From: Hansfordia pulvinata
Lineage: Eukaryota > Ascomycota > Sordariomycetes > Xylariales
DNA: 64,000 bases
Assembly: GCA_006538405.1 (NCBI GenBank)
Contig: BJKQ01000004.1
Location: 248,001 to 312,000, forward strand
Reading direction: 5' to 3'
This document shows positions 12,649 to 23,203 of the stretch, one piece after another; position 1 is the stretch's first letter, and every line of letters starts with the position of its first letter. Made by a program: the position numbers and the translations under genes. The notes beneath the pieces are model-generated. The model saw only the letters and a list, made by a program, of their open reading frames with translations, was not told where the DNA came from and did no database searches.

Positions 12649-14043
12649 TATTGGGGGATAAAATGAACCATCAGGATCGTCTGGGACACCAATGTGAGAG
12701 AAATGACGACTGAAACTCACATCAGCAGCACGGCGGATGACGGACTCCTCTGAAAACTATGCGGCGGCATGGCAGGCTTTGGGCAGCAGCAGACCCGCGT
12801 TTCGCAGATCGAGGACACTTTGCATCGCACAAGCACCAATAGGCGTTGAAACCCCCGCGCGGTAACAGGAGCAGGCACCAATCATAGCGGCGAGCTCGAC
12901 GACATTTGAACAGGCAGTGAAGACTCAACAGTCCGGCCGCCCGGCCCATCGGCGCTCAAAATTGAACATCATCCTTCCGAGGGCCTCCCATCTCTCTGCT
13001 GGATCGCCGCAGGTCGAGATGGGAGACGCTGCGACTGTCGGCAATGGCGGCGCGGCCCTGGAAGCTAGGTTTCTGGATGCTTGAAGATGTCGAGTCGCCT
13101 GCTCAAGGACCGTCGCAACCGGCGGGTCGGACCATCAAGTGCGGCACGCCGCGGGCCCGTCGGCCAACGTCGCTCGATCAATTGGTCGTGGCTTTTAGCT
13201 GCTCGCTCCAGCTGGGCGGGTATTCTTGACCTGGTCGCTGGGATCGGTGCGAGACCGGACACCGCACCAACGCTGCCGCCGTTCCGGGACCGGTGCATGC
13301 TCGGTCTGCGGTGGCGGCAAAGGAGGCCACGGCAATGGACGGCAAAGCAAAGAAGGGTTCTGCCGGGGAAGAAGAAGGGTTCAGCCAGTCACCAGAATCG
13401 GGGTGGCTCTCCCTCTTCACATTTCGGCCAGACAGCGGTGGTGGACTTGGCATCTCTTGCACGTTGCATATCCGTCGATGCTGTTTTGAAGCCTAGGGCC
13501 AATTTTGAGTCGACTCCCAGGAAGCACGAGGCCGCCGTATCTCACTTCGCCGTCCTAATTATAAGCCAGCCACCAGCTCCCAATGCGAATTCAACCAAGC
13601 CATCAGCAACACAGGCTTGGTGGTTCTCAGCGCAAACTTACTTGTTCATCCATTCTTGTATACACGAGACAGTTCTCTGTCTAAAGCGCATGCCTTAGGT
13701 GAGGCTCTAGTTAGTTGAATTCGCCGCCTTTCTCGCTTGCGGGGGTCCCGATACGGAAACGCGAGGCGAGGCGGGACGGCAAGACGACCTCCACCGGGTG
13801 TATACAGCAATGGCCCTTGACTTTGTACTGTTATAGCTCAAATGACAGGCAGATATAGCACACTGGCTGCGAACTTATACTGCCTTTAGCCTCTTACGAG
13901 GCAGAACAGGCGAGTGGCGCGCCCGATCGTGGCGGGGGCTGCGCTGTAGAGGGTTCCGAGTAGGTAGGCAGTGGAATGAGCGCTTCTGGGTAACCGATGA
14001 GCGGACGGCGCCGAGTATAGACGTGGTGTTCGATTCTTCGGCA
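12649..14043. other. Intergenic
   Basis: No supported gene. A 205-codon open frame at 13081-13698 (+) is Arg/Ser/Pro-rich and shows no domain, signal peptide or start context, so I regard it as chance in GC-rich DNA. Confidence 0.4.
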
Positions 14044-14049
14044 TATAAA
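14044..14049 (+). promoter_or_regulatory. Putative TATA box of the eight-cysteine secreted-protein gene
   Basis: TATAAA lies 157 bp upstream of the ATG at 14201, a normal distance for a fungal promoter. Confidence 0.4.
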
Positions 14050-14200
14050 GAGCTCCCAGTCCTTCCTAACGTGTAGTTGAATGGTTAGCTGACCAACAGC
14101 ATCAGCTTGCACTCCACGATCTAGATTCTGTACACCTCATTACACCTTGCCAACACAGCCCCCTCCCCCAGATTCTTCTGGTCAGCTTCTTCCCAGCGCC

Positions 14201-14794
14201 ATGGCTGCCAGATCTCTCCGCTCCATCGCCCTCTGCATCGGCCTTTTGGTGCCCCTGATCGCGTCCCACGCCGTGCCCCCCGCCGGCGCAGCCGCGCACG
14301 AGGTCGCGGCGAGGAGCAGCGGCGGCGACGACCACGAGACCACCACCGCTGACAGCGCGCCGCCGCCCGTGCTGGCAAGTCGGGCGTTCGAGAAGGCGGC
14401 CTGGTGGGACTGCAACTACTGCATGTGGTCGAAGAAGAAGGAGCGGGACCACCCGGACTTCGCGAGGGACACCGCCTTCCTCTGCGCGTCCGCGTGCTCC
14501 GCGACGGACCAGGCGCGGCTGCTCGCCGAGTACCCCTCCCGCGGCGGCTACCCGACCGAGGCCGAGGTGAAAGCCATCGGCGGCGTCTGGCTGACCTGCA
14601 TCGACTGCGTCTACTGGGGCGGCCCCACGCAAGGGGGCGCCCCCACCGTCAACCAGGCCCTGAGGACGTGCGGCGGCGGCGGCGGCAGCAACCCCGAGTG
14701 CCCGCACTGGGCCGTCTCCGACTACCTCCGCCTCTGGGGCGCCGGCATCCGCGACAAGGACTACTACGTGCGCGTCAGCACGGCGCGGTTCTGA
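14201..14794 (+). CDS. Small secreted eight-cysteine protein, 197 aa
   Basis: Single exon. The ATG at 14201 begins MAARSLRSIALCIGLLVPLI, a strong signal peptide. An upstream in-frame ATG at 14147 would put a Pro/Gln/Ser leader in front of the hydrophobic core, so 14201 is preferred. A Thr/Ser/acidic linker follows, then a folded-looking region with eight cysteines. Most of these form close pairs: CNYC, CASAC, CIDC, then single cysteines in RTCGG and PECPH. The region ends in ...SDYLRLWGAG and a short tail. The paired spacing recalls zinc-ribbon or disulfide-rich secreted domains, but I do not recognise the family. The third-position GC is very high, like the well-defined genes here. Candidate effector. 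Confidence 0.75.
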   Translation: MAARSLRSIALCIGLLVPLIASHAVPPAGAAAHEVAARSSGGDDHETTTADSAPPPVLASRAFEKAAWWDCNYCMWSKKKERDHPDFARDTAFLCASACSATDQARLLAEYPSRGGYPTEAEVKAIGGVWLTCIDCVYWGGPTQGGAPTVNQALRTCGGGGGSNPECPHWAVSDYLRLWGAGIRDKDYYVRVSTARF

Positions 14795-14812
14795 AACCAG
14801 CCCCCTCTCCCC

Positions 14813-14865
14813 CCCGCGCGCGCGCGCGCGCGGAGCCTCGGTCGGTCGTGTATGTGCGTGTGTCT

Positions 14866-14901
<36 letters not shown>
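14813..14901. repeat. (CG)n and (GT)n dinucleotide repeats
   Basis: A CG repeat at about 14814-14831 and a GT repeat at 14871-14901 sit within 110 bp of the stop codon of the eight-cysteine gene, in its likely 3' untranslated region. Confidence 0.9.
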
Positions 14902-14904
<3 letters not shown>

Positions 14905-14979
14905 GGGGGGAACTCTCTGGTCGGCGCGGGTTGTTCGCGACGCTGCGTAACCGAGGGCCGTACCTGGTTACCTTAAGTA

Positions 14980-15479
14980 TCCAGTTAAGAAAATAAGAAG
15001 AGAAAGATAGGGAAGATAGAAATAGGAACACCTGGGCGACGAATAGCTTAGAGGCGGAGAGAGAGAGGCGGAGGAAGAGGGAGAGGGAGGGAGGAATAAA
15101 CTACCTTACTGGGAAAATAAAAGGGGAAAACAATGGGTGTTCAGCGCAATAACGGGAGTTTAGAGAACAATATATGCTTTAAAATTTTTAGTTTTTACTT
15201 AAATGATTATTGTTACTTGAACTCTTATTATTAGCTAACTCTAGCAGGGCAAAACTGCGGTTCGAATACTGGTTAAGACTCGAATTCTGTTTTCAATGTT
15301 TCATATTAAATATAGAGCTTAAGTATTACAAAGAAGGCATGATTAAATAAGGGACATCATGATTAGAAGAAGAATGATAATATTGAACCAGTAAGCTTTA
15401 AGGGCATTTACAGTTGCGGTTTACAGGCCACAGGTCTATGCTGGCGAGCACGAGGCTTTTCATGCAAATATAAATCCTA
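14980..15479. other. AT-rich island
   Basis: Between the secreted-protein gene and the minisatellite the sequence drops sharply in GC, especially 15150-15400 with long A/T runs, and it is full of stops. No coding sequence, tRNA or element ends could be recognised. Decayed repeat DNA (for example by repeat-induced point mutation) is possible. Confidence 0.5.
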
Positions 15480-15480
15480 C

Positions 15481-15560
15481 TATTGCTGCCTGAACTGCTG
15501 CCTGTACCGATCCCGGTGCTGCTGCCTGTACTGCTGCCTGTACGTTCTGCTGCCCGCACC
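15481..15560. repeat. Minisatellite of CTGCTGCCTGTA-type units
   Basis: About six imperfect copies of a 12-15 bp unit related to CTGCTGCCTGTA run through this stretch. They abut the AT-rich island on the left and a GGC/GGT-rich block near 15620-15670 on the right. Confidence 0.75.
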
Positions 15561-17167
15561 CCTAGCTGTACCCCTGCCCGTACTCCTGCCCCTTATTATC
15601 ACCGCCCGTACTCCGTCCGGCGATAGCGGCGGTGATGGCGGCGGTGATAATGGTGGTGGTGGTGGCGGTGGGCTAACTTGGATTATCCGCGGCCCGCTCC
15701 CAACGCGTCGCGGAACCTCGCTTTGTCCTTTAGGCTTTAGCATGTTATCCCCTTAGCCACGGCTCGGGAAAGTGTCAAGGGCGGTTCAATGTCACGGGCT
15801 CTGCTTAGCCTTGCGGTGGAAGATTGCAGAAGACCGAGTCAGAGTCTGCCACCAGACACAGGTCATGGCCATGTATTAGACAGAATACACGGCAGATTCT
15901 AGTAACCGTCGGCGGGAGGCTTCTTTCTACGCCTGCAACCTATCACAGATCCTGTCGCAGTATATCTATGTAGCATGACAACGAAGTAGGTGTAAGCGTA
16001 GTTCTGGGTGGCATCGATTGCCTCTTTTCCTCCTGTAGCTCGAGTGTCAAGCAGGCCGGGGTGTCCGAGGCCACGGTCTCTTTCGCATAATTGGCTAAAA
16101 TCAAATATAAGTATAGAAGAAGAGGCTGCGCTGCGTAATTGAAGTCTGACGCCGAGCCTTAAGGCGGAGGCGGCGCACGATGACATGTCACGAGACTATT
16201 CAAGATGGTGCTAAGCGGAGGTTGATGGTGGGGATACACGGAAGGGGGGCAAGGCTGAAAGCCCCGTAATTATAATTTGTCCGCGTCGCGGACGAGCGAG
16301 TGGGCCGCCCGGGCCGTTAGACCGCCGATCGTCTTAATTCAGCCGAAGGAAGAATGAACAGCTCAAGTCTCCTGAAAAGACCGACGAGATCGACGGGGCT
16401 CTCCGATACCTGGAATAGCTCTTAGCATCACACGTCAGTAAATGCTGTCTTCTCATGCAATACTGGCGCCGTAGCTTTGGAATCAATCGATGGGTTGAGT
16501 GAGCCGAGGAACATAATTTCATTCTACTTATTTTGAGAGCGTTGGAGCGAACGACGTGTCTGGAGAGACATATCCATTCTTAGGATACCGCAACGGGGCG
16601 CGTAGAGGAATGGCCGAAAGTAGTAACCAGTCTTTCGGCCTTTAGCCGCGGCGCCACAGACTCGAGTTGCCATAGGGTTTAAGCTGGTGCCACTGGCACG
16701 GAGTCCCTGACTTTGCCACCGTGGCAGGCAGTCGGGGACCCTAAGCCGAGACATATGAGTCCTCCCCAACTAAGAGCAAGATGCACGGTTAATAGTTTGT
16801 TGGTTTAGGCAACAGAATGGCAAGTTGTGCAGGGCACCGCCTGTAGAAAAAAGGGTATTTCTGCGGCAGCCTTGGAGTCTTGTCTGGCTCTTTCAGACTC
16901 TGAAAGTGGGTTTCTTGCGGACGCTGAGCGGCTGCTCTAAAGCAAGGAGGATAGACTGATGGCTTGAGACCACGGGATATACAGTGGCACGTGTTCCAGA
17001 CCTTCCGCTCGACCTGTTCGACATATATTTCAAGCTGTCGTGCTCTTGTTCCTGGCTGCCCTTTCATTACATCGATCCACCCAGGTCGCGCTTCCACCCT
17101 TGATTCCACCCGGGACAGCTTTTATCCTACGTCTGCCTCATCGACCTGGAAGGACTCCTGGATCGAT
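15561..17167. other. Intergenic
   Basis: No supported gene. Short open frames on both strands lack domain or signal features. The last 200 bp before 17168 would be the promoter and leader of the 445-aa secreted protein. Confidence 0.4.
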
Positions 17168-18782
17168 ATGATCCACCAAGGCCATCCCCACAGGTCATGG
17201 GCCCTGGGCCTTCTAGGTGCTCTCCTGGTGGTAGCGAGCACCATGTTGCCCGCCTTGGCGAGGAAGGCGACGGCCGACAAGGTCGCCAAGCTTGGTTTCG
17301 AGTACGAAGACGGGTTGGGGTTCTTCAGCGCCAGCGGAGTGTCCAAGGAGGAGAGGAGGAAGCTCAAGGGCGCAAAGGTGCAGCCCAGTGGCCTGCGGCG
17401 AACGAAGCACTCGGGGCAGGGCTGGTACCTATCCGTCGACACCACGCTGGCGGGCGACTCGGATGATTACCAGAAGCTCGTTGCCGAGTGGATAACGCTG
17501 TGTGAGCTCGAGGACGAGAGAGAGCTGGGGCAAATAGCCACTGCGGTCAAGGCTGACATGGTGAGTGAGCTTTGTTTCGTCACGCGCTTCGTTTGTCTCT
17601 CTTGTGTGCCGTGAAGCGAGCTTCGGCATGCAGATCCCCAGCGCTGAGGCTAATCACCACAACAGGACTACCTGGTAAAAAACAGCGGCATTAAGCAATA
17701 TAAGATTGAAGGCTCTGATAAGAAATGGAATAATAAGTTCCCAATCATCACGACCATGGAACAGGTCACGGCCCCGATGCCGCTGGAGGGCATCCAGGAT
17801 GTTTTCGAGGCATCGTACAGGGGGAGCGGCGGGCCCCAAAACCTGGTTTCCGTCGACCGCAAGGCCCGCCGCAACATGGTCTGGGTGACCAAGGACTTCT
17901 TCCAGTCCAGATTCATCAAGGGCCTCGCGTCGGGCGACGACCGGTACAAAGACCTGAAGGACCCGCTGGCCTGGGTCACGCAGGACGTCCTGGGCTTCTT
18001 CTCCCTCGTCCTCTCCTTCGCCAAGACCGCCTTTGACCTGGACTCGTTCGGCAGCGTCAACCGCCGCAGCATCAAGACCATGGTGCCCATCATGCCCCGG
18101 AACGACTGGACGACGGTCTACGAGCAGGTCAAGGAGAGGATCCCGAGCGGCCGCCTATGGGACCTTGTCAACGTTCTGGCTTGTTACAAGCGCCTGACGG
18201 CTTCTGAAATCAGGTAAGCACCTGCACTTGATACTCGAAGGCGATCTCCTTCCCAGGGACCATGACCCGCACCGCTTGAGAGGGGGGAATGGAGCAGAGC
18301 AGAACATCAGCCAACGAACGAGCGGGCGTTCTTATAGACATATCCACACGGTTGCGGACTGCTGACCCGAGCGAAAACAAAACAGTATTGACAATGAGTA
18401 CTGCGGCGGCACACTGGAGGAGCCAGAAGTAGGCCCGAAGCTGGCGCAGCAGGAATGGAAGACGAGGCCGGTCAAGGGGGAGGACAGGGCCCCGAAGTCG
18501 CTGAGCAACAAGCGCTGGATCGACAGCATGGCGGCGGGCGAGAAGCCGGACGCGATGACGGTGTTCGACAAGCTCTGGTTCAACGGGCAGATCGGCTTCT
18601 TCGAGGCCGACCTGGAACTCGTGCTGGGCACCACCACGGAGCGAGAGGTCCCCCTCTGGGAGTTCCGGGCCAACGGCGAAATCAAAGCCTGGTTTGTGAT
18701 CAACCGCATGTGGGGCGTCAGAGGGACGGTCGTCGACCTGCACCACAAGTATCCGGACGTGCCTCAGATCGAGTCGTCGTGA
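17168..18782 (+). CDS. Secreted protein of unknown family, 445 aa, three exons
   Basis: Exons are 17168-17560, 17666-18213 and 18386-18782 (393 + 548 + 397 nt = 446 codons). Introns are 17561-17665 (GTGAGT ... ACAG) and 18214-18385 (GTAAGC ... ACAG). All phases fit. The start MIHQGHPHRSW is followed by a hydrophobic core (ALGLLGALLVVASTMLPALA), giving a signal peptide of about 31 residues. The mature protein is mixed alpha/beta in character, with only three cysteines (TLCEL, LACYK, EYCGG), so it is not a disulfide-rich effector. It has phrases such as WVTQDVLGFFSLVLSFAKTAFD and KLWFNGQIGFFEADLELVLG. No known domain is recognised. It is convergent with the kinase-like gene at 19865-21281, about 1.1 kb away, which also starts with a signal-like segment. 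Confidence 0.8.
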
Positions 18783-19864
18783 TCCATGGATTCATCACAT
18801 CTCCCTCGGATACCTAGGTAGGCAAGTAGGTAGGTAGGTACCTGTCGAGATTGAAGAATCGTTTGCTAGATTTGAATGATAGACAAGCTCTCACGTGATA
18901 GGATGAGAAGCAAATGATGAATGACATTGAATTGTCAATTGACGCGTGGGCGTTCGGAGTTCCTCTCGCCGTCTCCAGAGAACACTGCACATGGCTTGGA
19001 CAGTTTCCCGATCCTCTTTTAAATTGATGTCACATCAGTCGCAGCCCTCTATTGATACATGCATCTTTTTCCCCTTTGTATTCACATTCATGATGAAGGT
19101 GCATGTATGTACCTAAACGGGGAGCACTGCCAGATGACACTTGACATCATTAATGAGATCTTGAAGTTAAGCATACCTATGTATCTACGCATGTGTATCT
19201 ACATAAGAGGCATGTACATCATCGAAGTATTACATGTATTGCCTGTGGACACCACCGAGCCGGGCACATGCCCACGATAACGTCGTTCGTCTCATCCCTC
19301 ACCGCAGGTAAGCCATCTTCGCCTCCCTGGCAGCCGTTCCCGGTGCGCACCCTGCCATAAGACAACCCAATCCCTGACACCAGCAGCAAGCTCACCTGTC
19401 CCGTCTGGGACCCTGGGCAAGATGCAGCCGCCTGCTTCTGCCGGTGCTCGCCGGCGTCGGTCCCCCGTGGGATGCGGGTGTACTCCTCAGCCCGCCCGGG
19501 TGAAAGGCCTCCAGTCCGAACGAACGAGAGTTCAGTCCTCCAGCTCCGGCCAACGATTGTCGCACTCGAGAATGGTCACGGCGGGATGTTGGAAAACGCG
19601 TGGAATACGAGTAACGTTTATAAACTAAAGGAGGAGTAAAAAGCTTACGTCTGCGTTAGGTACCTAATTTTGCAACCATCACTGCCTTGCGGAAAGAAGG
19701 CAGGCACCCGTCCCTTATGAATGGTAAGATACGGTTGTCATGGTGCAGATGGCCTCTAGCCAACAGGGGCTCGTCCGGTCCACGGTTGGCATCGCGACTC
19801 GGCGAACGCAACCGCGGCCTGCCAGCCTATTTAAGCCTTGACACGGTCAGGCCAGGGGGGGGGG
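18783..19864. other. Intergenic between convergent genes
   Basis: No supported gene. It contains CCTAGGTAGG-type repeats near 18810-18840, directly after the stop codon of the 445-aa gene. A G run of 11 bases lies at about 19855-19865, next to the stop of the kinase-like gene. Confidence 0.4.
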
Positions 19865-21281
19865 TTAGAATAACCCTTTCTTGCTGGCTTTAATGTCAAA
19901 GTCGAGGTCCTCCTTGGTCACCTTCTTGGCCATCTCCAGAGCCTCCTCCGCGTCGAAGCGACTGTCCTCGGGCCGCCAGAGGCCCTCGATCAGCCTGGCC
20001 AGACTCTCGGGGAGCTTGTTCTTCCTGCCCCGGTGCAGGTCGTTTTTGAACGTCTGCTCCCTCCATTTCGCGGACTCGGCGGCCCAGCTCTGCATCATCT
20101 CGATCCGGTCGTCCTCGTCGTCCTTCCCCTGGAACTCGAGCGAAGCGGGCATGATGTAGAACCGTTCGGCCATCGCCTCCTTGATCTCGGCGTCCGTCTT
20201 CCCCTCCGCCTTGAGCGCGGCCTTCTCCTCGGCCCGCCGCTTCTCGTCGACCGGCACCGCGTCGAGCGCCATCTGCCAGGCGATGACGCCCGCCGACCAC
20301 ATGTCCATGGGCTTGCCCCGGACGCGGTGGTGGAGGAGGGCGCCCGGCTGCCACGCCAGCGCCTCGGGCGACCTGCACGCGAACGCGATGACGGGCCTGC
20401 CCTCGAGGTACTCGGCGTCGTCGGACACGGCGTAGTCGATGGTCATGGTGTGGCGCATCTCGCCGCCCGCCAGCACCTTCGTGCCCCTGGTCTCGGAGCG
20501 GAAGAGGATGTTGTCGGGCGTGAAGTCGCCGTGGAAGATGCCCTCTTTGTGGAGCAGCTGCAGCGCCTCGAAGACCTCGACCAGGATCTCCAGGCGCGTC
20601 TCCGCCCCGATCTTGGCCTGGTACGACTGCGCGACGAAGCTGCTCTGCAGCGTGCCGCCCCGGGCCTGGTCGGCGAAGAGCAGGGCCGGCACGCCGACGG
20701 AGCTGGTCATCCCGAGCCTGCCGTGCGGCTTGGGGCTCAGGAAAGGCCCGATCTTGGCCGTCCCGGAGGCGTCCAGCGAGGGCGGCACCCACTTCGCGGC
20801 CTTCTTGACCTTGGGCAGCATCCTGATCTCGTTCTCGCACTGCCCCTTGATCTCGTCCAGGGACACCTGCGGCACTGGTGACCAGCAGATCTTGGCCACC
20901 ATCTTGGGCTGAGTGCCGCCTTTCTTCTCGACCTCCGTGGTGAAGATCTGAGCCGCGCCCCCTTCGCCTATCGATTGCAGCCGGGTCAGGGTGTCGGGCC
21001 CGAGGCGCAACTTATCGCTCGGTTGGAACTGTCCGGGAAGGGGGGAAAAGAGAGAGAGAGCCGAGTGTTAGCAGGCGGGCCCAGTATTCGCTCTGGCTTG
21101 GCTGCAACGAACGAGAACAGGGCTGTCGCCTACGTACCTTGAGCACCGCGCCTGTTGTCCATTGGAGCATCCGTGGCACGAGCGCCGGGCTCGCGAGGAG
21201 GGGCGCGACCAGAGCCGCCCAAACGCAGGCCAGGAGAAGCCGGCGTTGGCATGCCTCCTTTCCTCCTGCAGGGGGCCGCAT
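19865..21281 (-). CDS. Protein kinase-like protein with N-terminal signal segment, 435 aa, two exons
   Basis: Exon 1 (21281-21138) encodes 48 residues with a hydrophobic run, RLLLACVWAALVAPLLASPA, preceded by a basic stretch. The intron is 21137-21029 (GTACGT ... GACAG), and exon 2 is 21028-19865. Both join in phase 0. The kinase fold is recognisable: IGEGGAAQIF (glycine loop, about 68-77), VAKICW (Lys about 94), ENEIRML (helix C Glu about 115), FHGDFTPDNILF (catalytic Asp about 216, Asn about 221; HGD in place of HRD), IDYAVS (Asp about 246, DYA in place of DFG), CRSPEAL (APE-like) and DMWSAGVI. All catalytic residues appear kept, so activity is possible. The C-terminal lobe holds a long charged insert. 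Secretion or lumenal location is inferred from the N-terminus. An alternative is an internal start without exon 1, which would give a cytosolic kinase. Confidence 0.78.
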
Positions 21282-22457
21282 CGCGCCTTTTCACTTGTTC
21301 TCCTTATTGGTTTTTTCCCCCTGTCCCCTTTTTCCTTTCCCAGTGCTTCTCTCCCCTGCCTTCCTGCGTGTACGGCGGCTTGTTCTTGTTTGTTATCTCA
21401 TGTAGGCCAGTCCTCCAAATCTGCTGAACGGGGGAAGGATACTTATGTTGGACGGAACCAGCTGATACATGTGTACCCCTTAAATGTGCAACTTATAATT
21501 GCCTGCCAGAACCCAGAGGGCCCATTTTGCTCGGACCGACCGGCCGAACCCGAGCCTCAACGAGCGGTCTGTTTGCGGCCTGACTCCTCTATTCAGGCCC
21601 GCTGCAAAAGGCGTTCCACGACGGAGGCGGCGTCCTTTGCAAACCCCACCACGCCGGCCAACTGATGGATCATTGGGCATCCACAGCACGTTGTCTGTTC
21701 CTTTAATAAGCTGCAAGCAAGCAGCGCGCCAAGCCTTGCACGAGAGCCTCAACTCGATTAATGGCGCAGCTGAGGCAACGTCTTTGTGATCCATTTATCA
21801 CTGTCACCGACGAAAAAAAAAAGGAGAAAAAAAAAGGAAAAACCTCTCACGGCCGGTCCCTGTTCTGTATCAGTCTTTCGTTTAGGACTGCCGTTCAAGC
21901 GAATCTATTTTTAGGCGGATTGTCTAGTGCCAGGCATCTCGGGGACCATTCTGCGAGGGAGGTGGAACAGAGAAACATACAAGAAGAAGGGCGCTCGCCA
22001 CCTGGCGACCTCGAATCCGCCTTTAACAGCGCGGCGCGGACCTGCCAAGAGAGCCCGATCCTTGCTTTTCAAAACGCGTACAATGGGTTGGTTGGTCGGG
22101 CTCTGCTGAGACGTGGCGAGGCACCGAGGCCTTTAAGGCTGCGTGTCCTGGATCTGCCCGCGATGGAATGGCGGGCGGGCGGGCGCGCAGCCAGGGTTTT
22201 TTCGGAATGATCGTGTCGAGAGAACCGATCCCGCCTTCGATCGCTTGGTGGTGCCACCAGTGTGCCTTTTACCTTGGCCCTTGAGGCGACACAGCTCACT
22301 CGCTGCCTTCCATTGCTTTCGGCTCTGCGACACTGCGGCCGAGACGACGCGACGCAACCTGAGCCCCTGGTTTCCTATTTTCCCGACGGCAGCGGCCAAG
22401 CTTCGCGACAAGCTTTAATAGTAGATTTGGATCTGTGCTGTAGCAAGCAGCACAGAA
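21282..22457. other. Intergenic
   Basis: Promoter side of the kinase-like gene and left flank of the inverted-repeat element. It holds A-rich runs near 21810-21840 and no supported gene. Confidence 0.4.
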
Positions 22458-22569
22458 CGAATAGAAGTACGGCCACTGTCTCTGCAGGACTCCTCATCGT
22501 CACCTAAGATCCATGCTGAGTGGACGCACAGCACCTCGAGGCGCCCTGCTCCTTCTGCTTTCTATTAGT
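22458..22569 (+). repeat. Left arm of inverted repeat
   Basis: Pairs with about 23091-23203 in reverse complement, with high identity over about 112 bp. The outer end is CGAATAG. Confidence 0.85.
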
Positions 22570-23090
22570 ATTCGAAGGCGCCCCCCCCTCTTGCCGTTTA
22601 CCATGGTACCGCAATCTCGGGGGGCGATGGCCGGATAAGAGGTCTGGGTCGACGCATCGGTGGGAATCTGCGCGGGTGCGTGGCGGTTGCGGCGGAGCGA
22701 CATAGGTGGCCGTTGCAGTGGAGAGTGACGAGGAAGAGAGAGCCCTGTGGTCCTGGGTACCTGTGTTTGATAAAGAGGGTGAAGGGTGTACTGTATGGGT
22801 GGAGGGCAGGGAGCGCTCCTGCTTGTGCGCCTGCCTCGACAAAGATGGTTCCTGCCTCGACAAAGATGGTTCTTGCCGAGGAGGTGACACCGGTGTGATA
22901 CCGGCGAGAGCGCACCTTCCCTACATGTATACTGCGGAGACCTAAAGAAGGAGCCCCCGGTCGCGATGGGCTGGTGTAGGCGGTGGATTCTGGGCTTGCT
23001 AGCGAGATAGGTGCATTGGCGGTGCGCTCGGTGACATCTAGGTACTTACCTAATATTACGTTCACCTTCAGTTTAGTACTATGGCAATAT

Positions 23091-23203
23091 AACTAATAAG
23101 AAGCGGAAGGAGCAGGGCGCCTCGAGGTGCTGTGCGTCCACTCGGCATGGATCTTAGGTGACGATGAGGAGTCCTGCAGAGACAGTGGCCGTACTTCTAT
23201 TCG
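23091..23203 (-). repeat. Right arm of inverted repeat
   Basis: Pairs with 22458-22569. Its outer end lies immediately next to the stop codon of the truncated signal-peptide reading frame. Confidence 0.85.

Larger units (their letters stand above)
22458..23203. mobile_element. Inverted-repeat element, about 746 bp, arms about 112 bp
   Basis: The left arm (22458-22569) and right arm (about 23091-23203) are near-perfect reverse complements, sharing blocks such as GGCCACTGTCTCTGCAGG and GTGGACGCACAGCACCTC with only a few substitutions and one or two indels. The outer ends read CGAATAG ... CTATTCG. The about 520-bp interior has no convincing gene, and contains a 21-bp tandem duplication at about 22836-22877 (CCTCGACAAAGATGGTTC core). 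This is the structure of a non-autonomous DNA transposon or foldback element. No target-site duplication is obvious: the flanks are ...ACAGAA on the left and CTATAG... on the right. An inverted duplication of other origin is possible. Confidence 0.7.

Noticed and set aside
13081..13698. 205-codon frame on the + strand
   Set aside because: No recognisable feature, with an overlapping - strand frame. Composition typical of non-coding GC-rich DNA.
14147..14200. Upstream in-frame ATG of the eight-cysteine gene
   Set aside because: It would add 18 mostly Pro/Gln/Ser residues before the signal peptide core, spoiling secretion. The ATG at 14201 gives a standard signal peptide.
15255..15275. GGTTCGAATAC resembling a tRNA T-arm
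   Set aside because: No matching acceptor stem, D-arm or anticodon arm at the right distance; it lies in AT-rich DNA.
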